In this document: in pieces, positions 26,276-35,093 of the stretch | Layout: each line of letters starts with the position of its first letter | How positions within the stretch are numbered: position 1 is the first letter of the stretch | NCBI GenBank assembly: GCA_905236455.1 | Contig: CAJOPT010000099.1 | Coordinates: forward strand, 1-40,367 | Source: an uncultured Prevotella sp. | Lineage (GTDB): Bacteria > Bacteroidota > Bacteroidia > Bacteroidales > Bacteroidaceae | Direction: 5' to 3' | Length of the DNA: 40,367 bases | The notes under the pieces: model-generated | Database searches by the model: none | The model's input: the letters and a program-made list of their open reading frames with translations, nothing else | Told to the model about the DNA's origin: nothing | Program-made: the position numbers and the translations under genes

Positions 26276-27916
26276 ATGATGGAAAAAAGCGCATTGCAGA
26301 TAGCGAGAGCCGCTTATCTGCCGAAATTGCCTAAAGCTCTTCAAAGTGCGGTTGGCATAAAAGAAGGAGAACCAACACAAAGTGTTGACAACCAGGAGGA
26401 AATCAAGAAATTATTCCCAAACACCTATGGTATGCCATTGGTTGAATTTGTTCCTGGAGAAGGTGACACTACGTGTAAGAAGATGAATGTTGGTGTTATT
26501 CTCAGTGGAGGACAGGCTCCTGGAGGTCACAATGTGATTACAGGTCTCTTTGACACATTGAAAAAGCTCAATCCGGAAAATCGTCTTTATGGTTTTATAC
26601 TTGGTCCTGGTGGCTTGGTTGACCACAATTATATGGAGCTTACATCTGACATCATCGACGAGTATCGTAATACAGGTGGTTTCGATATGATCGGTTCAGG
26701 ACGTACAAAACTTGAGAAAGTAGAGCAGTTTGAAAAAGGTCTTGAGATTATCCGCAAACTTGACATTCAGGCTATTGTTATTATTGGTGGTGATGACTCC
26801 AATACAAATGCGTGCGTTTTGGCAGAGTACTATGCCGCTAAAAATTATGGAGTACAAGTAATCGGTTGTCCTAAGACTATTGATGGTGACCTTAAGAACT
26901 CTCAGATTGAGACGTCTTTTGGTTTCGATACAGCTTGTAAGACATATTCTGAGCTTATCGGTAACATTGAACGCGATTGTAACTCAGCTCGTAAATATTG
27001 GCATTTCATTAAGGTAATGGGCCGCTCGGCGTCTCATATCGCATTGGAATGTGCTTTGCAGACACAACCTAACATTTGTCTGATTTCTGAAGAGGTTGAG
27101 CAGAAGAATATGTCTCTCAATGATGTCGTTGATTACATCGCAAAAGCTGTTGCAGACAGAGCTGCGTCAGGCAATAATTTCGGTACTGTGATTGTACCAG
27201 AGGGACTTATAGAGTTTATACCTGCTATTAAGAAGTTGATAGCACAGCTTAATGATGTTCTTGCTCAGCCAGAAGCTAAAGGATTAGACCGGTCAGAACT
27301 CATTGACTTTGCAAAGAGTCACCTTACAGATGAGAATCTTGCTGTTTTCAATTCTCTACCTACTAACGTTGCCCGTCAACTTGCTCTTGACCGTGACCCG
27401 CATGGAAATGTGCAGGTGTCACTCATTGAGACAGAGAAATTGCTTTCTACTATGGTTGCTGTCAAGATTGAGAAATGGAAGAAAGCAGGTATCTTTACCG
27501 GTAAGTTCAATACCCAGCATCATTTCTTCGGATATGAGGGACGTTGCGCTGCTCCTTCTAATTTCGACGCAGACTATTGCTATGCTCTTGGTACAAGTGC
27601 CGCACAACTCATTGCCAATGGCAAAACAGGTTATATGGCAATCGTTAAGAATACTACGGCTCCTGCTGATGAGTGGGTCGCAGGTGGAGTACCTATCACT
27701 ATGATGATGAACATGGAACGTCGAAATGGTGAGATGAAACCAGTTATCAAAAAGGCTCTGGTTGAACTCGAGGGTAAACCTTTTAAGACGTTTGCAGCTC
27801 AACGTAAAAAGTGGGCGAAGGAAACCGCATATATCTATCCTGGACCTATTCAGTATTGGGGACCGACAGAGGTATGTGACCAGCCTACTAAGACTTTGAA
27901 GCTCGAGCAAGAATAA
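26276..27916 (+). CDS. pfp: Diphosphate--fructose-6-phosphate 1-phosphotransferase (PPi-PFK)
   Basis: This 546-residue enzyme belongs to the long, plant-like PPi-dependent class of phosphofructokinase. The glycine-rich loop [14 protein letters not shown] (residues 73-86) and GGDDSNTNA (171-179) carry the GGDD signature that favours pyrophosphate over [11 protein letters not shown] (199-206) holds the catalytic Asp, and [11 protein letters not shown] binds the sugar phosphate. It phosphorylates fructose-6-phosphate reversibly, so one enzyme serves glycolysis and gluconeogenesis and saves ATP. Length equals that of other Bacteroidales enzymes. The lysozyme gene follows after four bases. Confidence 0.96.
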   Translation: MMEKSALQIARAAYLPKLPKALQSAVGIKEGEPTQSVDNQEEIKKLFPNTYGMPLVEFVPGEGDTTCKKMNVGVILSGGQAPGGHNVITGLFDTLKKLNPENRLYGFILGPGGLVDHNYMELTSDIIDEYRNTGGFDMIGSGRTKLEKVEQFEKGLEIIRKLDIQAIVIIGGDDSNTNACVLAEYYAAKNYGVQVIGCPKTIDGDLKNSQIETSFGFDTACKTYSELIGNIERDCNSARKYWHFIKVMGRSASHIALECALQTQPNICLISEEVEQKNMSLNDVVDYIAKAVADRAASGNNFGTVIVPEGLIEFIPAIKKLIAQLNDVLAQPEAKGLDRSELIDFAKSHLTDENLAVFNSLPTNVARQLALDRDPHGNVQVSLIETEKLLSTMVAVKIEKWKKAGIFTGKFNTQHHFFGYEGRCAAPSNFDADYCYALGTSAAQLIANGKTGYMAIVKNTTAPADEWVAGGVPITMMMNMERRNGEMKPVIKKALVELEGKPFKTFAAQRKKWAKETAYIYPGPIQYWGPTEVCDQPTKTLKLEQE

Positions 27917-27920
27917 AATT

Positions 27921-28736
27921 ATGACTAACAGCAAACACCGTCAATCCAACTCTTCTCCTAAGTTAAAGCATTTGTTGCCTTCTTGGGCTTGGTGGATTGG
28001 CGGTGTTGCTGTTGTTGCCATATACATCTGGGCGTTTTATTATTTTTTTGTAGGACCGACAGGTTTTCGCTGGCGCGCTTTGTATGGTGACCCTAACTAT
28101 CCTGAGGGATATGAGATTCATGGTATAGATATAAGTCATTACCAAGGCGAGATAGACTGGGATAGGCTGCGTAACGCAATGATTCAGCGTTGTCCTGTAC
28201 GGTTTGTGATAATTAAATCAACAGAAGGTACGGGGCATCTTGACGAGAACTTTAATGACAACTTTGCCCAAGCGTTGGAAACGGGTTTTATACGTGGTGC
28301 ATATCATTTCTGGAGCAATAAGTCATCTGCACGGGAGCAAGCATATTATTATTTGAATAATGTGCATCTTAAGCAAGGTGACCTGCCGCCAATATTAGAT
28401 GTGGAGCACATGCCTGCTAACAAAAGTGTTGAGGAGTTTCAGACAGAGATTCTTACTTGGTTACATATTGTTGAGGACAAATATCATGTAAAACCAATTA
28501 TTTATACATTTTATAAGTTTAAGGAGAATTATCTTTCTGATGCTCGTTTTGATGACTATCCATATTGGATAGCCCATTATTATGTTGATAAAATGCAATA
28601 TCAAGGTAAATGGAAGTTCTGGCAACATACTGATGCCGGAAAGCTTCCTGGTATTCGTGGATATGTAGACCTTGATATATATAATGGGAGCTATTATGAT
28701 TTAAGACAGCTGACGATTCGTGATGTCATCGAGTGA
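27921..28736 (+). CDS. Membrane-anchored GH25 lysozyme
   Basis: This 271-residue protein has a short basic cytoplasmic tail and one membrane helix (about residues 24-44). A glycoside hydrolase family 25 domain begins at HGIDISHYQGEIDW (Asp70). The DXE catalytic signature appears in PPILDVEH, preceded by FVIIKSTEGTG and GAYHFW. GH25 enzymes cut the beta-1,4 bond between N-acetylmuramic acid and N-acetylglucosamine. The anchor suggests action on the cell's own peptidoglycan from the inner membrane. It lies four bases after pfp, although the functions are unrelated. Its last 11 bases overlap the 3' end of prmA on the other strand. Confidence 0.91.
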   Translation: MTNSKHRQSNSSPKLKHLLPSWAWWIGGVAVVAIYIWAFYYFFVGPTGFRWRALYGDPNYPEGYEIHGIDISHYQGEIDWDRLRNAMIQRCPVRFVIIKSTEGTGHLDENFNDNFAQALETGFIRGAYHFWSNKSSAREQAYYYLNNVHLKQGDLPPILDVEHMPANKSVEEFQTEILTWLHIVEDKYHVKPIIYTFYKFKENYLSDARFDDYPYWIAHYYVDKMQYQGKWKFWQHTDAGKLPGIRGYVDLDIYNGSYYDLRQLTIRDVIE

Positions 28737-29580
28737 GAACCAAGGCACACCAGTTGTTTTCTGTCATCCTGCATGTTTCGTGTAAATTTAATCTCTCTGC
28801 GCATTCAAGCAGTAATTGTGAGTCTTCTTTATAGAAACCGCTTAAAATGAGCTGAGCACCGGTTGTCATTACTTCTGAAAAAGCATTCATGTCATTAAGT
28901 AAAATATTACGGTTTATGTTTGCCAGTATGATATCGAACATACCGTTGATATGTGACAACACACTTTTATCTCCCTCAAGAACTTCCATTTCCACACCGT
29001 TTAGTTTAGCGTTGTGCTGGCTGTTCTTTACACTCCAGTCATCAATATCATAACCGACAACTTCGGTGGCTCCTCTCATGGCGGCTACAATACCAAGAAT
29101 GCCGGTTCCACAGCCACAGTCAAGTACACGTTTGCCATTGAGGTCAGTGCTTAAAAGATGAGCTACAATCATGCGTGTGGTCTCGTGGTTGCCTGTGCCG
29201 AAAGCTTGTTGGGCATCAATGGCTACCATAAGTGGATTTGATCCTGCCGGAATGTCTGGTATTGGCTGCTTGGCATCGTAAATGATGCATTCCTTTCCAA
29301 TACATATTGGTTCAAATCCATTTAATTCCCATTGCTCATTCCAGTTCTTATCCTCTGTCTCATATGATAAATATGTTATCTCAACACTTTGAAGCGGGAA
29401 ATTCTCAAGCACGGTGTCTATAGCAATCGGATTGTATAAGTCTGCCTTTATAAAAGCGGAAAGACCTGAGTCTGTCTCCTCAAAAGAGTCATATCCGGTA
29501 TCTGCGACTAAAGCGGCAAGCAAATCACGTCCGTCTTGAGTGCATGGATGTATCTTAAATCTTGTTTCGTAATATTTCAT
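28726..29580 (-). CDS. prmA: Ribosomal protein L11 methyltransferase
   Basis: This 284-residue methyltransferase has the SAM-binding motif VLDCGCGTGILGI, the acidic residue in VVGYDIDDWSV, and the NINRN motif in LANINRNILL that corresponds to the catalytic loop of PrmA. The region before the SAM domain contains AFGTGNHETTRM, also typical of PrmA. It trimethylates ribosomal protein L11. The frame extends upstream to 29661, but that extension crosses the predicted promoter and lacks homologous-looking sequence; MKYYETRFKI at 29580 is the usual N-terminus. It is transcribed alone and converges with the lysozyme gene, overlapping it by 11 bases. Confidence 0.95.
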   Translation of the reverse strand: MKYYETRFKIHPCTQDGRDLLAALVADTGYDSFEETDSGLSAFIKADLYNPIAIDTVLENFPLQSVEITYLSYETEDKNWNEQWELNGFEPICIGKECIIYDAKQPIPDIPAGSNPLMVAIDAQQAFGTGNHETTRMIVAHLLSTDLNGKRVLDCGCGTGILGIVAAMRGATEVVGYDIDDWSVKNSQHNAKLNGVEMEVLEGDKSVLSHINGMFDIILANINRNILLNDMNAFSEVMTTGAQLILSGFYKEDSQLLLECAERLNLHETCRMTENNWCALVLTR

Positions 29581-29600
29581 CGTAATGTTAAATTTGAGTG

Positions 29601-29608
29601 CAAAATTA
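29601..29608 (-). promoter_or_regulatory. -7 element of prmA
   Basis: On the minus strand this reads TAATTTTG (TAnnTTTG), 21 bases before the ATG ending at 29580. It supports the shorter prmA start. No clear -33 element is seen. Confidence 0.45.
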
Positions 29609-29650
29609 CAAAAAATAGGGAAAAACCTATCATAGATTAGGGAAATTCCG

Positions 29651-29681
29651 TATTTTTGCAATAAAATATATAATATTTTTG
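29651..29681 (+). promoter_or_regulatory. Two tandem -7 elements upstream of the aromatic-repeat protein
   Basis: TATTTTTG occurs twice, at 29651-29658 and 29674-29681, each followed by GCA. Either would give a start within 66 bases of the ATG at 29724. The first copy might serve in part as the -33 region of the second. I cannot tell which is used. Confidence 0.42.
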
Positions 29682-29723
29682 CATCATGAATAATAGGAAA
29701 GAATAAAATAAGGAGAAAAGGAA

Positions 29724-30602
29724 ATGAAGAAGAATTTTTTATTATGGGTCATCATAGGAGTGTTTCCATTGTCGATGAATGCTCAGGACGACCTTTATTT
29801 CACCCCAACGAAGACTTACAAGAGCACCGTCAAGGAGAAATTGTCTGATGAGCCGGTGTATTATTGTGGCAGTGACCGTGATGTGGATGAGTATAATCAC
29901 CATTTCCTCATGGGAAGCTATTACCAGTACATTGATTCTCTTGGCAATGACACAATCCATTTTGAACCAGGTGTAGGTGAATATCCTAATGGTTCGTACC
30001 GTGACTCCATAGAACAGCGGATGAGGTATGATGATGATTTTGTGTATAGCCGTCGTCTGGGACGTTTTGATGATTTCTATGGATGGTATGATCCTTGGTT
30101 CTATGGCTATCGCTCCCCATGGCATTATCGTTTGTGGCATGATCCATGGTACTACGGCTGGCATGACCCATGGTTCTACGGATGGTATGATCCATGGTAT
30201 TATGGATGGTATCCTTCCTATTATTGGGGATGGGGAAATCCATACCGCTATTGGGGCTGGAACGGATGGTACGGTCCTGGTTATTGGGGTGGGGGAATCG
30301 CTGGTGTGCACCGCGGGCATCATCCCTCGGGCGTCCGCAGTTACTCGTTCCCACGCAACTCCCGCACTCAGGTTGGTGGCGAAAGGTCTTCAAGCAGGTT
30401 CGGCTCACGCTCAAACCGTTCATACGACAGTGGTAGCTCTTTTGGTAACCGCACATACAACAACTCGTCGTCACATAGCTTCGGCAACTCATCTACACGC
30501 AGCTTTGGAGGTTCCTCTTCGTCTGGCGGACGTTTCTCTGGTGGCGGTAGCTTTGGCGGCGGTTCCAGAGGTGGTGGCGGCGGTCATTTCGGACACCGTT
30601 AA
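29724..30602 (+). CDS. Secreted Trp/Tyr/Gly-rich repeat protein
   Basis: This 292-residue protein has a signal peptide (residues 1-20, ending MNAQ) and three zones. Residues 21-118 are a mixed N-terminal domain with many Asp and Tyr. Residues 121-200 are an aromatic tract with four copies of W(Y/H)DPW(F/Y)YG (121-128, 138-145, 146-153, 154-161) followed by Trp/Gly/Tyr-rich sequence. Residues 205-292 are low complexity, rich in Ser, Gly, Arg and Phe and ending GGGGGHFGHR. I do not recognise a named domain. The composition suggests an extended or aggregating surface or periplasmic protein. It may share a transcript with the outer-membrane protein gene 90 bases downstream. Several overlapping open frames here are by-products of the biased composition. 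Confidence 0.78.
   Translation: MKKNFLLWVIIGVFPLSMNAQDDLYFTPTKTYKSTVKEKLSDEPVYYCGSDRDVDEYNHHFLMGSYYQYIDSLGNDTIHFEPGVGEYPNGSYRDSIEQRMRYDDDFVYSRRLGRFDDFYGWYDPWFYGYRSPWHYRLWHDPWYYGWHDPWFYGWYDPWYYGWYPSYYWGWGNPYRYWGWNGWYGPGYWGGGIAGVHRGHHPSGVRSYSFPRNSRTQVGGERSSSRFGSRSNRSYDSGSSFGNRTYNNSSSHSFGNSSTRSFGGSSSSGGRFSGGGSFGGGSRGGGGGHFGHR
30084..30206 (+). repeat. 24-bp tandem repeats coding W(Y/H)DPW(F/Y)YG
   Basis: Units lie at 30084-30107 and then back-to-back at 30135-30158, 30159-30182 and 30183-30206. Synonymous and Phe/Tyr differences separate the copies. The count could vary between strains by slippage. Confidence 0.85.
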
Positions 30603-30692
30603 CAGACGTTCAACTTGCTAATATAGAGATATTTAATTTGGGTTTTATAATTCTCAAACAGGAAAATCAAAACATTAAATATAAAATTAATC

Positions 30693-32279
30693 ATGATGAA
30701 ATTCAAATTTATGCTTTTTGCATTGACTGGCATGATGCCATTGGCAATGAGCGCACAGGAAACATATCAGGACACAAAGTTTATCGATACTGATCTTAAT
30801 GGTACTGCAAGATATGTGGGAATGGGTGGAGCAATGGAGGCTCTCGGAGCTGATTTGTCAACAGCAAATACCAATCCAGCCGCCACAGGCTTGTTCCGTC
30901 ATGGTACTGTTAGTGCCTCTGCAAGCTTGCTTATGCAAGGTGATGCGGGAGACTATGCTGACAAAAGCAAGACCCATCTAAGCTTTGACCATGTTGGTTT
31001 TGTTTTTTCAGATAAGACCAGTGGTGGGTTTGTTAATTATGGTGCCAGCTTTACGAAGAGTCGCAACTTCAATCAGATACTGACAGCTGTCGGGGAGTTG
31101 TCTTATGCGTCACAGAATAAACTCACAGCAAGGAAGTATGACTATGGTGTATATCTTGAAAGTCTGCGTAGTGGTTCTGGTGATTATATCTGGAATGGAG
31201 TTGATGCCGGATATTCTGAATTGCTTCCGTATTCAGAGGAGTTAGACAAATATGGATATTACAACAGCAATTCATATTCCTATGGCAGTTATCAGCATGG
31301 TTATATCGGTCAGTATTCTATGTTCTTAAGTGGAAACATACATGACAGATGGTACCTCGGTGTCACATTTGGTATTCATGATGTACATTATAAAAGCCAG
31401 AGTGACTATAGTGAGAATATCGCAGATGTTGATGGAGCCAAGGCATATTCTGGTGAGGATCTGAAAATAACTGGTACGGGATTCGATGTTAAGGCTGGTG
31501 TCATTTTCCGTCCAGTTGAGCTCTCACCGTTCCGTATTGGTCTGTATGTACATACTCCTACATTCTATAATCTTGAGATGGATGGTGTCTCATACGTAGG
31601 ACTTTCTGGTTTCCCAGAGTCAGGCAAGTTAACTGATGTTCGGAACGGATATGCCAAGAATCAATATACCTATGATAAGTTTAAGATTTATACCCCTTGG
31701 AAGTTCGGTCTGTCTTTAGGACATACAGTCGGCAATTATCTCGCATTAGGCGCTACATATGAATATGCTGATTACAGTACCATCGACAACCGTATTACCG
31801 ATGGCGGATATTATGATGTATGGGGTGATTATTATGAGTCAAGTTCAAGTGATCATTCTATGAATGAACACACGGAGAGTACCCTTAAAGGCGTGTCTAC
31901 TCTCAAACTTGGTGCGGAATATAAGCCGGTTGCTGATGTGTCTCTGAGGGTAGGATACAATTATGTTTCTCCGATTTTCAGAGAGGAAGGTGTACGAGAC
32001 GGAACAGTATTGTCAGCTGGATCAGCCAACTCAACCTCAACCGACTATACCAACTGGAAATCAACCAACCGTATAACTCTCGGTGTAGGTTATCAATTTG
32101 ACAAAGTCAGCCTTGACTTGTCTTATCAGTACAGTATGCAGAAAGGTGATTTCTATCCATTCGGTCCATATTATGAGTATGAGGATCATAGGGCAAGTGA
32201 GGAAAATAACCTTGTTGGAGCAACCGAAGTTAAGAATAATCGTAGCCAGCTTATGTTGACTGTAGGCTATCATTTCTAA
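30693..32279 (+). CDS. FadL/OmpP1-family outer-membrane protein
   Basis: This 528-residue protein has a signal peptide (cleavage near AMSAQ). Its N-terminal segment, RYVGMGGAMEALGADLSTANTNPAATGLF, is the hallmark of Bacteroidota FadL/OmpP1/TodX-type barrels, where the NPA motif is conserved. The rest alternates aromatic and polar residues in beta-strand pattern and ends in a C-terminal Phe (MLTVGYHF), as expected for an outer-membrane barrel. Family members let hydrophobic molecules such as fatty acids through the outer membrane; the ligand here is unknown. Either ATG of the tandem pair at 30693/30696 could be the start. The next gene is convergent. Confidence 0.83.
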   Translation: MMKFKFMLFALTGMMPLAMSAQETYQDTKFIDTDLNGTARYVGMGGAMEALGADLSTANTNPAATGLFRHGTVSASASLLMQGDAGDYADKSKTHLSFDHVGFVFSDKTSGGFVNYGASFTKSRNFNQILTAVGELSYASQNKLTARKYDYGVYLESLRSGSGDYIWNGVDAGYSELLPYSEELDKYGYYNSNSYSYGSYQHGYIGQYSMFLSGNIHDRWYLGVTFGIHDVHYKSQSDYSENIADVDGAKAYSGEDLKITGTGFDVKAGVIFRPVELSPFRIGLYVHTPTFYNLEMDGVSYVGLSGFPESGKLTDVRNGYAKNQYTYDKFKIYTPWKFGLSLGHTVGNYLALGATYEYADYSTIDNRITDGGYYDVWGDYYESSSSDHSMNEHTESTLKGVSTLKLGAEYKPVADVSLRVGYNYVSPIFREEGVRDGTVLSAGSANSTSTDYTNWKSTNRITLGVGYQFDKVSLDLSYQYSMQKGDFYPFGPYYEYEDHRASEENNLVGATEVKNNRSQLMLTVGYHF

Positions 32280-32350
32280 TAAAGGAGGTTTAAGCAACGT
32301 AAAAGAATTCATAAAAAACGCAAAAATAGAGAATTTATTTAATAGAAATA

Positions 32351-32381
32351 TTGCTAAAAAGAATATTTTTCTATATCTTTG
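32351..32381 (+). promoter_or_regulatory. Orphan promoter in the gap before the LytTR gene
   Basis: TATCTTTG at 32374-32381 is an exact TAnnTTTG. A TTG at 32351-32353 lies 20 bp upstream. It points away from the preceding gene and toward a terminator at 32473, with no plus-strand gene in between. Confidence 0.5.
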
Positions 32382-32387
32382 CAGTGT

Positions 32388-32510
32388 GATAGAATAATAA
32401 AAAATTCATTTCATAGCAGAAAATAAAAATTAGTTTTTTTAGTGGTTAATTTAGTTTTAATAAGTATGTTAGATAATGAGCTCGTTGTGAAACGAGCTCA
32501 TTATTTTTTT
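32388..32510 (+). ncRNA. Candidate small RNA of about 120 nt
   Basis: An exact -7 element (32374-32381) and a perfect 14-bp terminator hairpin with a T run (32473-32510) bracket an AT-rich stretch without a credible ORF. That is the layout of an intergenic sRNA. The predicted 5' end is inferred from promoter spacing. It could instead be only the terminator region of the FadL-like gene plus a chance promoter match. Confidence 0.35.
32473..32510. terminator. Bidirectional terminator between the FadL-like and LytTR genes
   Basis: A perfect 14-bp stem pairs 32473-32486 with 32491-32504 around the loop GTGA, and seven T residues run to 32510. The right-hand T run fits plus-strand termination. The A/T-rich left side also suits the minus-strand LytTR gene, whose stop codon is adjacent. 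Confidence 0.85.
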
Positions 32511-32511
32511 A

Positions 32512-34914
32512 TCATAAAAGCTTTTGTAACCGTTTGAAAGCAGGAGCCAATAGTGTCGTCTCCACTTCCAGCCCTGTAGGTGAACGGAATATGCAACGGT
32601 GCTGCTTTGGTAATAACGAGCAGATATGATGGATGTTCACCAGTGTGCTGCGGTCAGCGCGTACAAAGATATTAGGATTGAGAATCTTTTCCAACGCCCC
32701 GAGTCCCAGCAGTACGGTGTCTTTGTCATGGAACGTCACAATCTGCGAATAATTGCCGTCACCTTTGAAATAGGCAATATCTTTCACGTCAATCACGATG
32801 ATACCACTGGCGGTGCGCAAGGTGAGGCGTTCTTCAAATGCTTTTTCGGTCATCTTAACGATATCTTTTGCCAGTGCATTTACATTTGCCTCTCCCGGAT
32901 TATCCGTCTTTCCATTTACCTCCTCAATGGCTTTTTTGCGGATGGCGTTTATCTGTTCTTCTCTCTGTAGCTTTTCTCTTTGCAAGTGGATCATCTTGAG
33001 GCGGCTGCGCCTCTTTTCATACCAACGAGTGACAGTCCAAACTGTCAGAGACAGCAGCAACAGACCTGCCAGCCACACCCATAAGTGCTGCCACCACTTG
33101 AGAGGTGGGGTGATATAGGTGTCTTCTTCGGTCATAGACAACAAATCCTCGGGACGAAACGATGTCATTTCTTCTATTCCTGCCAACCATATTGTACCGT
33201 CGCTTGCCTCCGCCATCGTCGCCATCAGCGGCTCTAAAGCGGTGAATCCGTTGGTATGGTCGAAGAATTGAACATCACTTATGGCATATTCCTTGCTGAT
33301 GCGTCCGACAAGCAGACCGTCGATGGCAGCCACAATCAGATAACCTTTTGGCGACACATGCAGCGAGCGTACCTCATGCCCTGCCAATGATGGCATCTGC
33401 AGAGGCTCTATTTCTCCCTTGCGAATGAGGAACAGCGAGTCTTTTGACGAAAAGATGATGTTGCCTTGAGCGTCGCGCTCCATAGAGGTCACTATGAGCT
33501 GCTGGCGGTATTCCTTCTTCACGCCGTCAGCAAAAAGCCCGAAAGTAGTGCCAACCCAAAGCTTTCCCTGAGAATCTTCTGCTGCGCACCACGGATGGGG
33601 AACCGATGTGGTCAGTGTGTCTATAGCACCATCCTTTAGGTCAACGGCAATAATACATTTCTTGCTGCCTGCTATAAGACGCTCACCAGCCTTGGCAACG
33701 AACAGATAACGGTCGTGAGGCAGATGCATCCAGTGTGTCGTTCCGTCGTAACTGAGCACGTCGCCATTGCCTGCCATGTAGACATTGTCTCCTATGGTGA
33801 CAGCATTGGGAGCATAGAAGTTATTGGGATTGTCTTCTACAACAGCGAAATAGTCTGTTCCCTCTCTTCTCTCCGCTTTCCTCTCTTTTCTGTTTTCTAT
33901 CAGTTTTCCGTTAAGTGTTCCCATTATAACTCTATCGTCAGCACCTATACCTATGGCGCGGACAATGTCATTATGGTCGTTCAGACGACAGCAGGTGAAG
34001 TTACGTTTGAAATAGCAGTACAATCCTTGGTAGGTCGCTACCCACAACCGTCCCCACCTGTCCACAAGCACGTCCTTGATGAGATTGAAGCCAGTAGCGA
34101 TTTCCTTCACATTGTTTCCGTCATATTCGTAGAGAGTGTGTTCGTCAGCCAGTAGCAAACATCCGTCACCCAAGTCTCTTACGATGAGACCGTAGTTTGT
34201 TGACGTGAAATCGAATCGCGTCTTCATTTTTAGTTTGTTGCCAATGCTGTAGATGCCGTCTGAAGCGAAGGCAAGCATTCCATAAGTGGCGCGATGTACA
34301 GTATAGATATCACTTTTGGATGTCAATCGCATTGCCTTGTGCTGTCTCACCCGATAGAGACCTCGTTCCGTTGGAACATAGATTGTAGTGGAGTCCAAAT
34401 AGAGTTTCCTGTCTGGTGTCATCCAGTCGAATACCTCCCCTTGTGTCACTACGCTGAACTTCTCGCCTGTGAGGTGACACAGCCGTCGGTTCTCTTCGTG
34501 TTCGTCTTCCAAAACAAAATAGCCGTTAGGCAGGCTTGTTCCGTTGAAGTTGTTCAGCAGCCATCGCCGTTGAGGGTCTATAGGCTTCATTTTAACATCA
34601 TCGTAATCGATAGTCCATTGTCGTCTGAAGTCGAATGCACGTACCGTACCGTTGATCTCAGCAAACTCCACGATATTAAAGCGATGTCCTTTGAGGAAGG
34701 GGGTGAATGTCTTGCCGTCGAAGCGGACGAAGCCCGACAGTGTACCTATATAAATATATCCGCGCGAGTCTTGCCACAGTCGTTCAGCCTGCATCTGCGG
34801 CAGTCCGTCTTGTGTGGTGTATCGACGATAGGTGAGATGTCTCTCCACCTGTGCCTGCAATGTGAGGCATAGGAATAATGCCAGTCCCAATAGTAGGGTT
34901 TGTTTTGTCTTCAT
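32512..34914 (-). CDS. Membrane-spanning propeller-LytTR transcriptional regulator
   Basis: This 800-residue protein starts with a signal peptide (about residues 1-21). A large periplasmic region (about 25-605) shows two-component-regulator propeller blades: TTQDGLPQMQAERLWQDSRG, DRWGRLWVATYQGLYCY and DSQGKLWVGTTFGLF. One transmembrane helix follows at about 607-631, then a charged coiled coil (632-690). The C-terminal LytTR DNA-binding domain (694-800) includes VKDIAYFKGDGNYS and FVRADRSTLVNIHHI. There is no histidine kinase, receiver or obvious Y_Y_Y domain, so sensing and DNA binding are in one chain at the membrane. It is divergent from a surface-protein operon, and paired LytTR-like sites lie between, so it probably controls that operon and perhaps itself. 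Confidence 0.92.
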   Translation of the reverse strand: MKTKQTLLLGLALFLCLTLQAQVERHLTYRRYTTQDGLPQMQAERLWQDSRGYIYIGTLSGFVRFDGKTFTPFLKGHRFNIVEFAEINGTVRAFDFRRQWTIDYDDVKMKPIDPQRRWLLNNFNGTSLPNGYFVLEDEHEENRRLCHLTGEKFSVVTQGEVFDWMTPDRKLYLDSTTIYVPTERGLYRVRQHKAMRLTSKSDIYTVHRATYGMLAFASDGIYSIGNKLKMKTRFDFTSTNYGLIVRDLGDGCLLLADEHTLYEYDGNNVKEIATGFNLIKDVLVDRWGRLWVATYQGLYCYFKRNFTCCRLNDHNDIVRAIGIGADDRVIMGTLNGKLIENRKERKAERREGTDYFAVVEDNPNNFYAPNAVTIGDNVYMAGNGDVLSYDGTTHWMHLPHDRYLFVAKAGERLIAGSKKCIIAVDLKDGAIDTLTTSVPHPWCAAEDSQGKLWVGTTFGLFADGVKKEYRQQLIVTSMERDAQGNIIFSSKDSLFLIRKGEIEPLQMPSLAGHEVRSLHVSPKGYLIVAAIDGLLVGRISKEYAISDVQFFDHTNGFTALEPLMATMAEASDGTIWLAGIEEMTSFRPEDLLSMTEEDTYITPPLKWWQHLWVWLAGLLLLSLTVWTVTRWYEKRRSRLKMIHLQREKLQREEQINAIRKKAIEEVNGKTDNPGEANVNALAKDIVKMTEKAFEERLTLRTASGIIVIDVKDIAYFKGDGNYSQIVTFHDKDTVLLGLGALEKILNPNIFVRADRSTLVNIHHICSLLPKQHRCIFRSPTGLEVETTLLAPAFKRLQKLL

Positions 34915-34979
34915 GATGCGAAGTTACGATAAAAAGCCGAAAAACAAAAGCTTTTAAGCAAAATAATTATTCCTTTATC

Positions 34980-35011
34980 AGAGTTCGTCATTCGTAAGGG
35001 GCAGTTCGTCA
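34980..35011. promoter_or_regulatory. Paired direct repeats: predicted LytTR operator
   Basis: AGTTCGTCA occurs at 34982-34990 and again at 35003-35011, a 21-bp period. LytTR regulators typically bind two direct nine-base sites with 12-13 bp between them. Read as nine-mers from 34980 and 35001, each copy fits the general LytTR pattern (W-M-M-GTT-N-R-K) at eight of nine positions. The sites lie upstream of the -7 at 35053-35060, suiting an activator, and 66 bases from the regulator's own start. Confidence 0.5.
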
Positions 35012-35052
35012 AAAATTGACTTTTGATGACCTTATATCTTTTCGTTTTTCTC

Positions 35053-35060
35053 TATCTTTG
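35053..35060 (+). promoter_or_regulatory. -7 element of the surface-protein operon
   Basis: TATCTTTG matches TAnnTTTG, 34 bases before the ATG at 35094. The -33 region has no good TTTG at 19-21 bp, which fits a promoter needing an activator bound at the upstream direct repeats. Confidence 0.52.
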
Positions 35061-35093
35061 TGAAAAATATGAACTAACAAAAAAATAAAAATT

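Noticed and set aside
29581..29661. Longer PrmA start
   Set aside because: It includes the predicted -7 element and adds sequence not typical of PrmA.
29742..30621. Several long overlapping ORFs on both strands in the aromatic-repeat gene
   Set aside because: They arise from the repetitive, biased composition; only the frame with a signal peptide is credible.
34294..34872. 192-residue plus-strand ORF inside the LytTR gene
   Set aside because: It is antisense to a clear propeller domain and shows no domain or promoter of its own.
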